A stretch of DNA of 64,000 nucleotides from Methyloligella solikamskensis (GTDB lineage: Bacteria > Pseudomonadota > Alphaproteobacteria > Rhizobiales > Methyloligellaceae): contig NZ_JBHTJO010000002.1 in assembly GCF_042676065.1 (NCBI RefSeq), positions 404,662 to 468,661 of the forward strand, read 5' to 3'. Below the pieces are notes generated by a model. That model was not told the DNA's origin. It worked only from the letters and a program-made list of their open reading frames with translations, and did no database searches. Of the stretch, positions 32,573-41,516 are shown one piece after another (position 1 is the first letter of the stretch; every line of letters starts with the position of its first letter). The position numbers and the translations under genes were made by a program.

Positions 32573-34306
32573 ATGACGACCCAAATGTCCGGCGACACCG
32601 ATCCCCTCGAGATCGAGGTGGGCGGCCGGTCGCTCCTCACCGAGCCGCTGCTCAACAAAGGCCTCGCCTTCACCGTGGAAGAGCGCAGCGCCTTCGGCCT
32701 GCATGGCTTGCTGCCGCCCCATATCGAGACCCTGGAGGAGCAGGTGGAGCGCCGCCTGATCGCCGTGCGGCGCCTGCGGACGAACTCGGAGAGATATCAC
32801 TTCCTCTGCGACCTCCAGGACGAGAACGAGACGCTCTACTACGCGCTCATCACCTCGCATCTCTCCGAGATGTTGCCGATCATCTACACGCCCACGGTAG
32901 GCCAGGGATGTCAGGAATTCAGCGACTACTGGCGCTACCCGCGCGGCCTCTTCCTGAGCCTCCCCTATAAGGACCGGATCGCCGAGATCCTCTCTCACCC
33001 GCGCTACGACCATGTGGAGACCATCGTCGTCTCAGACGGTGAGCGGGTCCTGGGGCTGGGTGATCAGGGTGTCGGCGGCATGGGCATTCCGGTCGGCAAG
33101 CTCGCGCTCTATACGGCATGCGGTGGCTTGAGCCCGGCGACCACGCTTCCCGTCTTCCTCGATGTCGGCACCGACAACCAGGCGCGGCTCGACGATCCGC
33201 TCTATATCGGCTGGCGCCACACCCGTGTGCGCGGCCCGGAATACGATGCCTTCGTGGAGAGCTTCGTTTCCGCCGTGGAGGAGCGCTGGCCCAAAGTGCT
33301 CCTGCAATGGGAGGATTTCGCCCGCGGTCAGGCCGGTACGCTGCTGAACCGCTATCGGGACCGGCTCCTCACTTTCAACGACGATATTCAGGGGACCGCG
33401 GCTGTGGCTGCCGGCACCTTGCTGGCCGCCATGGAGGTCTCCGGCGTTCCCTTCAAGGATCAGCGCATCGTCATCGTCGGCGCCGGCTCTGCCGGGTGCG
33501 GCATCGCCAAGCTCATCCTGCGCCAGATGGTCGAGTCGGGGCTGTCCGAGGCGGAGGCCCGGCGGCACTTCTACGCGGTCGATATCGACGGGCTCCTTGT
33601 GGATGGGATGCCCGGGCTATTGGATTTCCAGCAGCCCTTCGCCCAACCTCGCGAGGCAGTGGCGGACTGGAAGCGCCCGCGCGCCAGCAAGATCACGCTC
33701 GAAGATGTGGTCGCCAACGCCAAGCCCACCCTCATGATCGGCGTCTCGGCCCAGCCCGGCATCTTCCACGAAGAGCTTGTGCGCACCATGGCGGGCCATG
33801 TCGAGCGGCCGGTGATCATGCCCTTGTCCAATCCGACCTCGCGCGCCGAGGCGGTGCCGGATGATCTCATCGAATGGACCGACGGCCGCGTGATCACCTG
33901 CACCGGCAGCCCGTTTGCACCCGTGGAGCATGGCGGCCGCCTGCACACCATCGACCAGACGAACAACGCCTATATTTTCCCGGGGCTCGGCCTCGGCGTG
34001 CTTGCAGTGGGCGCGACGCGGATCAGCGACGGCATGTTTGCCGCCGCCGCCCGTGCGCTTGCCGCCATCTCGCCGGCACGGAAGGACCCATACGCACCGC
34101 TCCTGCCGCAGACGGACTCTCTGAGGGATGTGGCGATCGCCATCGCAGCCGCTGTGGCCAAGCGCGCTCGGGACGAAGGTCTGTGCGATCCGTTCGAGGA
34201 CGACGATCTGCCGGCCCTGCTTGCCAAGAAGCGCTGGCGCCCGGTCTATCGCCGTTACGTGAAGAAGCCCGGCTACCGGCGCATTCCTCAGCGGCCGGAC
34301 CTCTAG
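32573..34306 (+). CDS. NAD-dependent malic enzyme (malolactic/MaeA type)
   Basis: Oxidative decarboxylation of malate to pyruvate. The 577-residue product follows the large MaeA/eukaryote-like type: LPIIYTPTVGQGCQEFS, DGERVLGLGDQGVGGMGIPV, the divalent-metal segment LQWEDFARGQAGTLL, FNDDIQGTAAVAAGTLL, the nucleotide fold RIVIVGAGSAGCGIAK, and IMPLSNPTSRAEA. It could feed pyruvate to ppdK. Its stop codon shares the palindrome CTAG with the nadQ stop on the other strand. Confidence 0.95.
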   Translation: MTTQMSGDTDPLEIEVGGRSLLTEPLLNKGLAFTVEERSAFGLHGLLPPHIETLEEQVERRLIAVRRLRTNSERYHFLCDLQDENETLYYALITSHLSEMLPIIYTPTVGQGCQEFSDYWRYPRGLFLSLPYKDRIAEILSHPRYDHVETIVVSDGERVLGLGDQGVGGMGIPVGKLALYTACGGLSPATTLPVFLDVGTDNQARLDDPLYIGWRHTRVRGPEYDAFVESFVSAVEERWPKVLLQWEDFARGQAGTLLNRYRDRLLTFNDDIQGTAAVAAGTLLAAMEVSGVPFKDQRIVIVGAGSAGCGIAKLILRQMVESGLSEAEARRHFYAVDIDGLLVDGMPGLLDFQQPFAQPREAVADWKRPRASKITLEDVVANAKPTLMIGVSAQPGIFHEELVRTMAGHVERPVIMPLSNPTSRAEAVPDDLIEWTDGRVITCTGSPFAPVEHGGRLHTIDQTNNAYIFPGLGLGVLAVGATRISDGMFAAAARALAAISPARKDPYAPLLPQTDSLRDVAIAIAAAVAKRARDEGLCDPFEDDDLPALLAKKRWRPVYRRYVKKPGYRRIPQRPDL

Positions 34307-35325
34307 CCCCGCGCCGCTTTCACTCGAAGGCCCGGGGCAGGGCGCTCCAGCACCACCTCGCGGCGGAAGCGATAGAGCCGGGCGGGCCGTCCGCCGGTGC
34401 GGGTCGAGACCCCGCCCGTCTGCTCCACCAGTCCGGCATTTTCAACGAGGCGGCGGAAATTCTGCTTGTGCAGAAGCGTCCCGGAGATCGCCTCGACCGT
34501 CTGTTGCAGGTCGAAAAGGGTGAACTCGGCGGGTAGCAGCTCGAACACCACGGGCCGGTATTTCAGCTTGCCGCGCAGACGGCTGATGGCGGTTGCGAGA
34601 ATCCGCCGGTGATCGAATTCCATGGGCCGCCCGAGTTCCGGCAGATCCGGCCAGTCCTTCGCAGCCACACGCTCGTCCCGCGCCGCCTCCGTCACGAGGC
34701 CTGCCTCGTAGAGCAGCTCGTAGCGTTCCAGGACCTTCTCCTCGTCCCAGCCGCCGTCTCCGATGCCGAAGCCGATCTTGAGCCGCTCCTCGCGGCCCAA
34801 GGGACGCACGGGGCGGTCTGGCCGGGGCGGCCGCTTCGCCCATTCCTTCAGCCGCGGTTCGATTTCCTCGGTGAGGATCTTCGGCTTGCCCTTCCGCCAA
34901 TCTTCCCACGGGAAATAGGCGTACCAGGGTGACCAGTGGGAGCCGCGTAGATCCTCCACCGTGCCGCGGGTCAGCGCCAGATACCCGACGGAAAGCATAT
35001 GGGCGACCGCCTCGGCCGCATCCGCATGGCGGCCGCGATCGCCGAACGTATAGAGCTGCTCCACATAGCCGAGATCGAGACCGGTCTGCTCCTCCACCCA
35101 ACTCCGCAGGCCGATCTCCAGGGTGCGGTGCTCGAGAGGGCTGAACGGGCCGAAGGGGAGCGCATCGTACTCGCCGGAGCCGACAGCACCGGGCCGCACG
35201 ACGAGAATCTGGGGCTGCTGGGCGCGCACCGTGACGATGGCGGCGTTCAGCCCGAGCTCGATGTGAAGGTCGGAAGAAAGCGCGTCTGTCTTGCTGGATT
35301 TGGCTGGAGGCGAAGAGGCCGCCAT
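34303..35325 (-). CDS. nadQ: NadQ-family NAD biosynthesis regulator (Nudix-like plus winged helix)
   Basis: A 340-residue protein with a Nudix-like N-terminal domain (NAAIVTVRAQQPQILVVRPG, LRSWVEEQTGLDLGYVEQLY) that lacks a canonical Nudix box, and a C-terminal winged helix: FELLPAEFTLFDLQQTVEAI, HKQNFRRLVENAGLV, GGRPARLYRFRREV. This is the NrtR/NadQ layout (COG4111-like). It lies four bases after the tyrosine phosphatase gene, so the two are co-transcribed. Its expected target, nadABC, is 3.3 kb away and carries a perfect palindrome. Confidence 0.85.
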   Translation of the reverse strand: MAASSPPAKSSKTDALSSDLHIELGLNAAIVTVRAQQPQILVVRPGAVGSGEYDALPFGPFSPLEHRTLEIGLRSWVEEQTGLDLGYVEQLYTFGDRGRHADAAEAVAHMLSVGYLALTRGTVEDLRGSHWSPWYAYFPWEDWRKGKPKILTEEIEPRLKEWAKRPPRPDRPVRPLGREERLKIGFGIGDGGWDEEKVLERYELLYEAGLVTEAARDERVAAKDWPDLPELGRPMEFDHRRILATAISRLRGKLKYRPVVFELLPAEFTLFDLQQTVEAISGTLLHKQNFRRLVENAGLVEQTGGVSTRTGGRPARLYRFRREVVLERPAPGLRVKAARG

Positions 35326-35329
35326 GGGC

Positions 35330-35884
35330 TTACGCCGCGAGCTGAGCGTCGAGCCTGAAAACCCGTCCCTCGGCGGCGATCACGCCATCGCCGATGGCTT
35401 CCACCGCTTCGATCATCCGGCCCTGCCGGTCAAGCAGCGCATCGGCCAGAGCGACCAGCCGGCGGTTCGGATAGGCGGTCGGCGACGCCGTGCGCAGAGC
35501 CTTGGCGATCTCGAACTCGCAAGCGTCCGGATTGAGCGAGCAGAGCACGATGAAGGCGGCGGCCGTTGAGCGGCTGATGCCGGCCCAGCAATGGATCAGC
35601 AGCGGCGCCTCGCGGTCCCAGGTCTGGGCGAAGGCGACCAGCTCTTCCACATGGGTCTCGCACGGGACGACGTGATCCGGGCTCGGCTCGCACACATCGT
35701 TCATGGCGAGCTTGAGATGCCGCGCAGGCTCGATGCCTTCCGGCGTGTCGATCACCATCTCGTTGTTGATCAGGGTCACCACATGGCTGACCCCGGCATC
35801 CGCCACGGTGCCGGCCACCCGGCTCAGCGGAGACACATAGATGGTCTGCTTGATGGTGTCGTCAGTTTTCAACTGCTCGCCCAT
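35330..35884 (-). CDS. Tyrosine/dual-specificity phosphatase family protein
   Basis: A 184-residue protein with the phosphatase loop LIHCWAGISRSTAAAFIVLC (C-x5-R, Cys near residue 98) and an upstream general-acid Asp candidate in LKLAMNDVCEP. The C-terminal helices are typical of Rhizobiales homologues annotated as protein tyrosine phosphatase. It precedes nadQ by four bases, so it is the first gene of a two-gene operon. The substrate (phosphotyrosine or inositol phosphate) is unknown. Confidence 0.87.
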   Translation of the reverse strand: MGEQLKTDDTIKQTIYVSPLSRVAGTVADAGVSHVVTLINNEMVIDTPEGIEPARHLKLAMNDVCEPSPDHVVPCETHVEELVAFAQTWDREAPLLIHCWAGISRSTAAAFIVLCSLNPDACEFEIAKALRTASPTAYPNRRLVALADALLDRQGRMIEAVEAIGDGVIAAEGRVFRLDAQLAA

Positions 35885-35978
35885 TTCGAATCACCTTCCA
35901 AGACCGCTTCCTACCCGTTTTTCATGGCAGAATGACGATTTTCTCGTCCCTAGCCAACGTAAAGCGGCAAAAAGTTGC

Positions 35979-36593
35979 TTAGAGGTGAAGCTGGCCGAAA
36001 CGCTTCAAGAAAAGCTTCTGGGCCTCATCGGCCGGGAGCGGCTTCAAACGCTCAAGCTTCTTCTTCTGGGGCTCGGGCAGGCCGCGCGGGCTGCCGAAGA
36101 AGCGGCGCGCTTCCGGCGCCTCGAAGCCAGCCAGCACCGTCGCCTCGTAATAGGCCGCGATCCGGTCGCCGCGCTTGACCAACTGCTCGATCCCCGCCGG
36201 CGGCTCGGCCGGAAGCCCGAAGCGCAGATAAACCGCCGCCATCAGCCGGTGCTCGAAATCCTTGTAGTCGAAGTGAAGCGCTGCCTTGAACGGGCTGATC
36301 AGGTCGCCGATCACGTATTCCGCCGCATCGTGCAGGAGCGCCGCCAACCGCCATTTCGGATCGAGGCTCGGTCGGATCGCGCAGACGATCTCCTCCACGA
36401 TCACGCTGTGCTGAGCCACCGACAAAGCGTGCGCGCCCTCGGTCTGGCCGTTCCAGCGGGACACCCGCGCGAGCCCATGGGCGATATCGGAGATCTCGAT
36501 GTCGAGCGGCGAGGGATCGAGCAAGTCGAGCCGCCGGCCGCTGAGCATTCGCTGCCAGGCACGCACCTTGTTTTCTGAATTGGGAACAGTCAT
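35979..36593 (-). CDS. HD-domain phosphohydrolase (YfbR/COG1896-like)
   Basis: A 204-residue HD hydrolase. DIAHGLARVSRWNGQ, AHALSVAQHSVIVEEIV, LAALLHDAAEYVIGDLISPF and DRIAAYYEA supply the H...HD...D metal ligands. Related YfbR enzymes are 5'-deoxynucleotidases, which fits, but the substrate is not certain. The ATG at 36593 has GGAG close upstream; a longer frame reaches 36632. Confidence 0.85.
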   Translation of the reverse strand: MTVPNSENKVRAWQRMLSGRRLDLLDPSPLDIEISDIAHGLARVSRWNGQTEGAHALSVAQHSVIVEEIVCAIRPSLDPKWRLAALLHDAAEYVIGDLISPFKAALHFDYKDFEHRLMAAVYLRFGLPAEPPAGIEQLVKRGDRIAAYYEATVLAGFEAPEARRFFGSPRGLPEPQKKKLERLKPLPADEAQKLFLKRFGQLHL

Positions 36594-36746
36594 GCGCTCC
36601 ACGAAGTCTTGATGACGGAGTGGCAATCCCACCGAGATGCCGGGAAACTTGCAAAAACGTTTGCGCGCAACTGGACGAGGAAGTTCATAGTATGCGAGGT
36701 GAATTTTGAGGCCGCTCGTTCAATGCCGTCACAGGGAGCATGACAA

Positions 36747-36992
36747 ATGGCAAAGACCAAGCTGACTAGGTACACGGTTGCGTACAATTCTACCAATAGC
36801 CGATGGGAACTTAAGAACGAGTCCACCAAGGACGTCGTCAAGAAGTTCAAGACCAAAGCCGACGCGATCAAGGGCGGTGTGCTCGAGAAGGCCGTAAAAG
36901 AGGGATCGGTCCGTATCAAGAAGCGCGACGGCAAGATCCAAGAAGAGCGCACCTATCCGCGCAATCGCGATCCGCGTGGCTCCAAGGGCTAA
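36747..36992 (+). CDS. DUF2188 domain-containing protein
   Basis: An 81-residue basic protein: KLTRYTVAYNSTNSRWELKN, VVKKFKTKADAIKGGVLEKA, GSVRIKKRDGKIQEERTYPR. This is the DUF2188 pattern, a small beta-alpha-beta unit often seen in stress or phage-related contexts. GGGAG precedes the ATG. The local base composition is less GC-rich than its neighbours, which may indicate transfer. Function unknown. Confidence 0.85.
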   Translation: MAKTKLTRYTVAYNSTNSRWELKNESTKDVVKKFKTKADAIKGGVLEKAVKEGSVRIKKRDGKIQEERTYPRNRDPRGSKG

Positions 36993-37034
36993 CGGTTTCG
37001 GCGAGGCCCTCAGGGAACGCCGAGGCCGAACAGG

Positions 37035-37640
37035 CTAAGGTGTGGGCCTCGCCAATTCCACACAATCGGCATGGCGCGGGCAGGCGATCAGGTGATCGTT
37101 GACCAGCCCCATGCTCTGCATCATCGCATAGACCGTGGTCGGTCCGCAGAAGCGGAAGCCCCTTGCTTTGAGCGCCTTTGCGAGCGCGACGCTCTCGTCT
37201 GTCTGGGCGGGGATCTCCGACATGCTCGCGAAGCGGTTCTGGATGGGCGTTCCGCCGACCGCGCTCCAGATGAAGTCGCTGAAACTTTCCTTGGCCTCGA
37301 GCTCCAGAAAGGCTTGGGCGTTGGAGATCGCCGCTTCGATCTTGCCGCGATGGCGGATGATGCCGGGATCGGCGAGCAGCGCCTCGATCTTGTCAGGCCC
37401 GAAGCTTGCGACCCGTTCGGGCTCGAAATTCTCGAACACCTCCCGGAAGCGGTCGCGCTTTCGTAAGATCGTGATCCAGGACAGCCCGGCCTGGAATCCT
37501 TCCAGCACCAGCTTCTCGAAAAGCGCCCGGGAATCGTAGTTGGGCACGCCCCATTCCGTGTCGTGATAGGCGATGTAGAGCGGATCGTTGCCGGCCCAGG
37601 AGCAGCGTGTGCGATCGTCGGACGTCTCGGCAGCACTCAT
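37035..37640 (-). CDS. tag: DNA-3-methyladenine glycosylase I
   Basis: Removes 3-methyladenine from DNA. The 201-residue product has RCSWAGNDPLYIAYHDTEWG, FEKLVLEGFQAGLSWITILR, KIEAALISN-like KIEAAISNAQAF, and zinc/metal-loop residues with the C-terminal DHLIACPRH. The ATG overlaps the ygfZ stop by four bases (ATGA), so the genes are coupled. A longer reading of this frame to 38084 merely runs antisense-free through ygfZ in another frame and is not coding. Confidence 0.95.
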   Translation of the reverse strand: MSAAETSDDRTRCSWAGNDPLYIAYHDTEWGVPNYDSRALFEKLVLEGFQAGLSWITILRKRDRFREVFENFEPERVASFGPDKIEALLADPGIIRHRGKIEAAISNAQAFLELEAKESFSDFIWSAVGGTPIQNRFASMSEIPAQTDESVALAKALKARGFRFCGPTTVYAMMQSMGLVNDHLIACPRHADCVELARPTP

Positions 37641-38512
37641 ACGGGTGCTGCTTCCGTCGGCACCTCGAAGCTTGCCCAGTCGGGCTGCAGCAGGCGAACG
37701 ACCGTGTCGCCGCAGGTGATCGGCGCGCCCTTGGCCACCGCATCGGCCGCCCGGTCCAGCCGCAGCAAAGCGAGCCCCGTCTTGCCGCTCACCGAGGTCA
37801 GGCTGCCGAGCGTGCCGCCATCGGCCTCGATTGCAGCGCCGGCTTCGGGCAGGGTGCTCTCGGCGACCACAGGCACCACGCGTTTGCGCGCCGTGCCGCG
37901 ATGCTGCATGCGGGAGACCACCTCCTGGCCGACGAAGCAGCCCTTTCGGAAATCGACCCCGTTCAGCTGATCGAACAGCGCTTCGTGGGGGAAGGCCTGG
38001 CCGTATTCGAAATCCTTGCCGCCGGCCGGAACGCCGAGGGAAATCCGCTTTGCGTGATAATCGGCTTCGCTCGCATCGGGACACTCGATACCCGCGAAGG
38101 CTTCTTCCGTCAGAAGCAGTCGCTCGCCAAGCGCGGCGAGCCGCGGATCGGGAAACGCGATGATGCCGTCCGCGAGCTCGGGCGCCGCCCCGAGCACCAC
38201 GGCGACTTTCAGCTCAGGCTTGGCCGTGATCTCCGCCTTCGCCCGCAGCTTATAGAGCGTCAGCCGCTTGGTGAGGTCCTCCGCCTGCTCGGCGGGGCAG
38301 TCGATCAGATAGCCGCCCGCGCCGTCGCCCACCAAGAAGAAGTCGAACAGGATCTTCCCTTGAGGCGTCAGCAACGCGGCATGGATACCCAGCCCGTCGC
38401 CCGCGCGCTCCATGGAATTGGTGATGATGCCTTGCAGGAACTTCTCGGCCTCCGGGCCGGAAACGCCGATCACGGCGCGATCGGAAAGCAGGATTTTCTG
38501 GCAGTCGCTCAT
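37637..38512 (-). CDS. ygfZ: Folate-binding protein YgfZ/GcvT-like
   Basis: Folate-dependent protein needed for repair or assembly of some Fe-S enzymes. The 291-residue product has VSGPEAEKFLQGIITNSM, AALLTPQGKILFDFFLV, and the family motif KGCFVGQEVVSRMQHRG with its conserved Cys near residue 187. The ATG at 38512 starts at the family N-terminus (the frame is open to 38569). It is translationally coupled to tag downstream and divergent from the dihydroorotase gene. Confidence 0.92.
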   Translation of the reverse strand: MSDCQKILLSDRAVIGVSGPEAEKFLQGIITNSMERAGDGLGIHAALLTPQGKILFDFFLVGDGAGGYLIDCPAEQAEDLTKRLTLYKLRAKAEITAKPELKVAVVLGAAPELADGIIAFPDPRLAALGERLLLTEEAFAGIECPDASEADYHAKRISLGVPAGGKDFEYGQAFPHEALFDQLNGVDFRKGCFVGQEVVSRMQHRGTARKRVVPVVAESTLPEAGAAIEADGGTLGSLTSVSGKTGLALLRLDRAADAVAKGAPITCGDTVVRLLQPDWASFEVPTEAAPV

Positions 38513-38655
38513 GTGAAGAAAGCTCGCTCCAGTCTTGAGATGGCTCCTCACCGGCATCTCTGCTAGCAAGACCTAGAGATGTATTGAAGCGTCCGAGCCC
38601 CCGCAAGGTGGCCGGCGCGAGACAAGGCCAGAAGCGGTACTATGGAGCGCCTTCC

Positions 38656-39990
38656 GTGAGCTACGATCTGCTGATCAAGAACGGCACTGTCGTCAACCAT
38701 GCCGGAGAGGGCCAGGCGGATATCGCGGTGGAGAATGGCCGCATTGCCGCCATCGGCATGATCGACGACAGCGCGAAAGAGACCATCGACGCCACCGGAC
38801 TGCATATTCTGCCCGGCGTCATCGACACCCAGGTCCACTTCCGCGAGCCCGGCGGCGAGCATAAGGAGGATCTGGCGAGCGGCAGCCGCGCCGCGGTCAT
38901 GGGCGGTGTCACGGCGGTCTTCGAAATGCCCAACACCAAGCCGGAGACCACCAGCGCCGAGGCCCTCGCCGACAAGATCGACCGGGCCCTGGGGCGCATG
39001 CATTGCGACTTCGCCTTCTATGTCGGCGCGACCCGGGAGAACGCCGATCAGCTCAGCCGCCTGGAGAAGCTGCCCGGTGCTGCCGGCATCAAGGTCTTCC
39101 TCGGCTCGTCCACCGGCGATCTTCTGGTCGATGACGAAGAGGTCCTTGCCCAGGTGCTCTCACAGATCAGCCGCCGCGCCGCCTTCCATTCCGAGCATGA
39201 AGGGCGGCTGAAATCCCGCCTCGATGTGCGCCGCGAGGACGATCCGACCAGCCATACCGAATGGCGCGACGTCGAAGCGGCGCTGAGCTCCACCACGGCG
39301 CTGATCCGCGCCGCCCGCCGTGCCGGCAAACGCATCCACGTGCTCCATGTCTCAACCGGCGCGGAGATGGAGCTGCTCGCCCTACATAAGGACGTGGCGA
39401 GCGTCGAGGTCACGCCTCAGCATCTGCTGCTTGAATCCGGTGAGGCCTACGCCCAGCTCGGCACCAAGGCCCAGATGAACCCGCCGCTTCGCGACGCTTC
39501 CCATCAGGAGCTGCTCTGGTGGGGCCTCGATGAAGGGGTAGTGGATGTGCTGGGCTCCGACCACGCGCCCCACACTTTGGAGGAGAAGGCGAAGCCATAT
39601 CCTGCCTCGCCGTCAGGCATGCCCGGTGTCCAGACCCTCGTGCCCGTGATGCTCGACCAGGTCAATCAGGGCAAGCTCAGCCTCGCACGCTTTGTCGATC
39701 TCACCAGCGCCGGCGCCCAGCGCCTCTTCTCCATCGCAGGCAAGGGCCGCATCGCCGTAGGCTACGATGCCGACTTCACGATCGTGGATATGAAGCGTGA
39801 GAAGACCATCGAAGACGAATGGATCGCCAGCAAATGCTGCTGGACGCCGTTTGCCGGCCGCCGCGTGAAGGGCTGGCCCGTGGGCACCATGATCCGGGGC
39901 TATCGCGCCATGTGGGAGGGCGAGCTCAACGAACCCCAAGGGCGTCCGGTCCGCTTCGGGGAAGCGTTGCAGCCAGAGCAGGACGTTTGA
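38656..39990 (+). CDS. pyrC: Dihydroorotase (class I type, first HxH His replaced by Gln)
   Basis: Amidohydrolase of 444 residues from GTG 38656, which follows GGAG (38644-38647) by eight bases. It has IDTQVHFREPGGEHKEDLAS, AVFEMPNTKPETT, the carboxylated-Lys segment AAGIKVFLGSSTGDL, HVLHVST, LLLESG, and the catalytic Asp in VLGSDHAPHTLEEKAKPYPA. Ordinary class I enzymes read H-x-H at the first motif; here it is Q-V-H, as in other rhizobial homologues annotated dihydroorotase. No pyrB is adjacent. Pyrimidine role is by homology; another cyclic amide substrate is possible. Confidence 0.88.
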   Translation: MSYDLLIKNGTVVNHAGEGQADIAVENGRIAAIGMIDDSAKETIDATGLHILPGVIDTQVHFREPGGEHKEDLASGSRAAVMGGVTAVFEMPNTKPETTSAEALADKIDRALGRMHCDFAFYVGATRENADQLSRLEKLPGAAGIKVFLGSSTGDLLVDDEEVLAQVLSQISRRAAFHSEHEGRLKSRLDVRREDDPTSHTEWRDVEAALSSTTALIRAARRAGKRIHVLHVSTGAEMELLALHKDVASVEVTPQHLLLESGEAYAQLGTKAQMNPPLRDASHQELLWWGLDEGVVDVLGSDHAPHTLEEKAKPYPASPSGMPGVQTLVPVMLDQVNQGKLSLARFVDLTSAGAQRLFSIAGKGRIAVGYDADFTIVDMKREKTIEDEWIASKCCWTPFAGRRVKGWPVGTMIRGYRAMWEGELNEPQGRPVRFGEALQPEQDV

Positions 39991-40002
39991 CGTCCCCCGC
40001 CG

Positions 40003-40725
40003 TTACTTCTTGAAATAGTGAAGGATTCCGCGCTCGGAGATGCCCGCGCGGTAACCGGTGTATTTGCCGGATTTCATCATCTTCACCGCCAGCTTGGGCG
40101 GCACGATGCGGAACAGCTCCACCTGCTCGACGGGGTTCAGCTTGGTGAGATCGCGCTCGGCGAAATAAGGCCAGATATACATCGTGCTGTCCTTCCGCTC
40201 GATCTCCACGAAGCCCGATGAGAAGACGTTGAGGATGTCCGCCAGGATGTCCCGGCCCGACCCGTCCACCGATTGCTTCTTCCAGTAGGCGATCGGGTCG
40301 GTGCTCGGCCCATTCCGGACCATGGGCTTCAACCCATTCGATTCCAGCACCGGACGCATGGCCTCCAGATTCCCGGTCTGGGCCGCCTGAATGATTTTCG
40401 CCAGGTTCTCCTGCACCCGCTCCGGCAGGGCCGAGATGTCGAATTGCGGCTTCGGTCCGTCATCGCCCTCCGACGATTGTTTGGCCGCTTCGGAACTTGC
40501 CTTTTCGTCCGCGGGCAGGGGGAGCGGTTCGGTGCTTTTCGGCTGTACCTGCTCGTTGTCCGACAGCTCCTGGGCGAGCATTCCAGCGCCGCTTATCTCG
40601 TTTGCGGCATCGGCCGACAGGGCGGGATTGTGGCCGTAGACAAGCATCGCGGCGCCCGCTACCAATGCAACGAAGGCCCTGATGATCGCGTTTCCGAAGA
40701 GATTCTTGCTTCTGAAGAGATTCAT
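40003..40725 (-). CDS. Exported hypothetical protein
   Basis: A 240-residue protein with an N-terminal hydrophobic segment (AIIRAFVALVAGAAMLVYG), a Ser/Glu/Pro-rich linker to about residue 90, and a folded C-terminal part (LPERVQENLAKIIQAAQTGN, IEISERK-like FVEIERKDSTMYIWPYFAER). Good GGAG before ATG 40725. Similar proteins occur across Rhizobiales without function. It is convergent with the dihydroorotase gene and divergent from the LysE gene. Confidence 0.78.
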   Translation of the reverse strand: MNLFRSKNLFGNAIIRAFVALVAGAAMLVYGHNPALSADAANEISGAGMLAQELSDNEQVQPKSTEPLPLPADEKASSEAAKQSSEGDDGPKPQFDISALPERVQENLAKIIQAAQTGNLEAMRPVLESNGLKPMVRNGPSTDPIAYWKKQSVDGSGRDILADILNVFSSGFVEIERKDSTMYIWPYFAERDLTKLNPVEQVELFRIVPPKLAVKMMKSGKYTGYRAGISERGILHYFKK

Positions 40726-40831
40726 GTATCGCTCCTCAATGGGCGGATCGAATATCACGTCTCACCGCGTCGTAAGTTCCACCTGCGCCGCGGGTCCTCA
40801 CCATCTTCTCCCGCATGAGGTCTAGACCGCC

Positions 40832-41497
40832 TTGGTAGCCGGCGCTCAAATCGTGCTCTCGGGCATCCAGCTGGTCTTGGCCGGCCTGATTATCGGCATC
40901 CTTGTGGCCGCTCCCATGGGGCCGGTCAATGTGCTGGTGATTCAGCGTGCCGTCGCCCGCGGTTTCTCAGCCGGACTGGCGGCGGGGCTCGGCGCCGTGC
41001 TGGGCGATGGGCTGCTCGCCTTCATCGCCGCTTTCAGCCTGACGGCGGTGTCCGATCTAATGCTCGCCTATTCCGAGTGGATTCAGATTATTGGCGGGGT
41101 GATCCTGCTGGCTTTCGGCTTCGCGCTCTATATGGCGCGCCCCGTCCTGGAGGTCGCCCCGGAAGACCGCTCCACCCTTTCGCGCCACATGGGGATCATC
41201 CCCCAAACCTTCGTGCTCACGGTCAGCAATCCGGGTGCGATTCTCGGCATGCTCGCTATTTTCGGCGGGCTGGGATCGCTGATCGGCGGGTTAGAGAATT
41301 ATCTCGAGGCGCTCATCGTGGTCGCCTCGGTGATGGGCGGAAGCCTGCTCTGGTGGCTCGGCCTATCGGAGATCATCGCCCTGATCCGCCACCGTATAAC
41401 AGAGAACCGCCTCCGCCTGGTCAACAGAATAGCCGGCTCGGTGCTGCTCGTCTTCGGCGTGGCGCTTCTGGTGAAGGCGACCTTCGAATCCCTCTGA
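40832..41497 (+). CDS. LysE family amino-acid exporter-like membrane protein
   Basis: A 221-residue polytopic protein with about six membrane segments. The first contains the family signature LAGLIIGILVAAPMGPVNVL, followed by RAVARGFSAGLAAGLGAVLG, and NPGAILGMLAIFGGLGSL later. It most likely exports amino acids or derivatives; the substrate cannot be inferred. The apparent start is a TTG at 40832; GTG 40853 is an alternative. Confidence 0.87.
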   Translation: MVAGAQIVLSGIQLVLAGLIIGILVAAPMGPVNVLVIQRAVARGFSAGLAAGLGAVLGDGLLAFIAAFSLTAVSDLMLAYSEWIQIIGGVILLAFGFALYMARPVLEVAPEDRSTLSRHMGIIPQTFVLTVSNPGAILGMLAIFGGLGSLIGGLENYLEALIVVASVMGGSLLWWLGLSEIIALIRHRITENRLRLVNRIAGSVLLVFGVALLVKATFESL

Positions 41498-41516
41498 CCG
41501 GCGCCGTTCGCTTGGC

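Noticed and set aside
37641..38084. Longer N-terminal extension of the tag frame
   Set aside because: It reads through ygfZ in another frame; the ATG overlap at 37637-37640 marks the true start.
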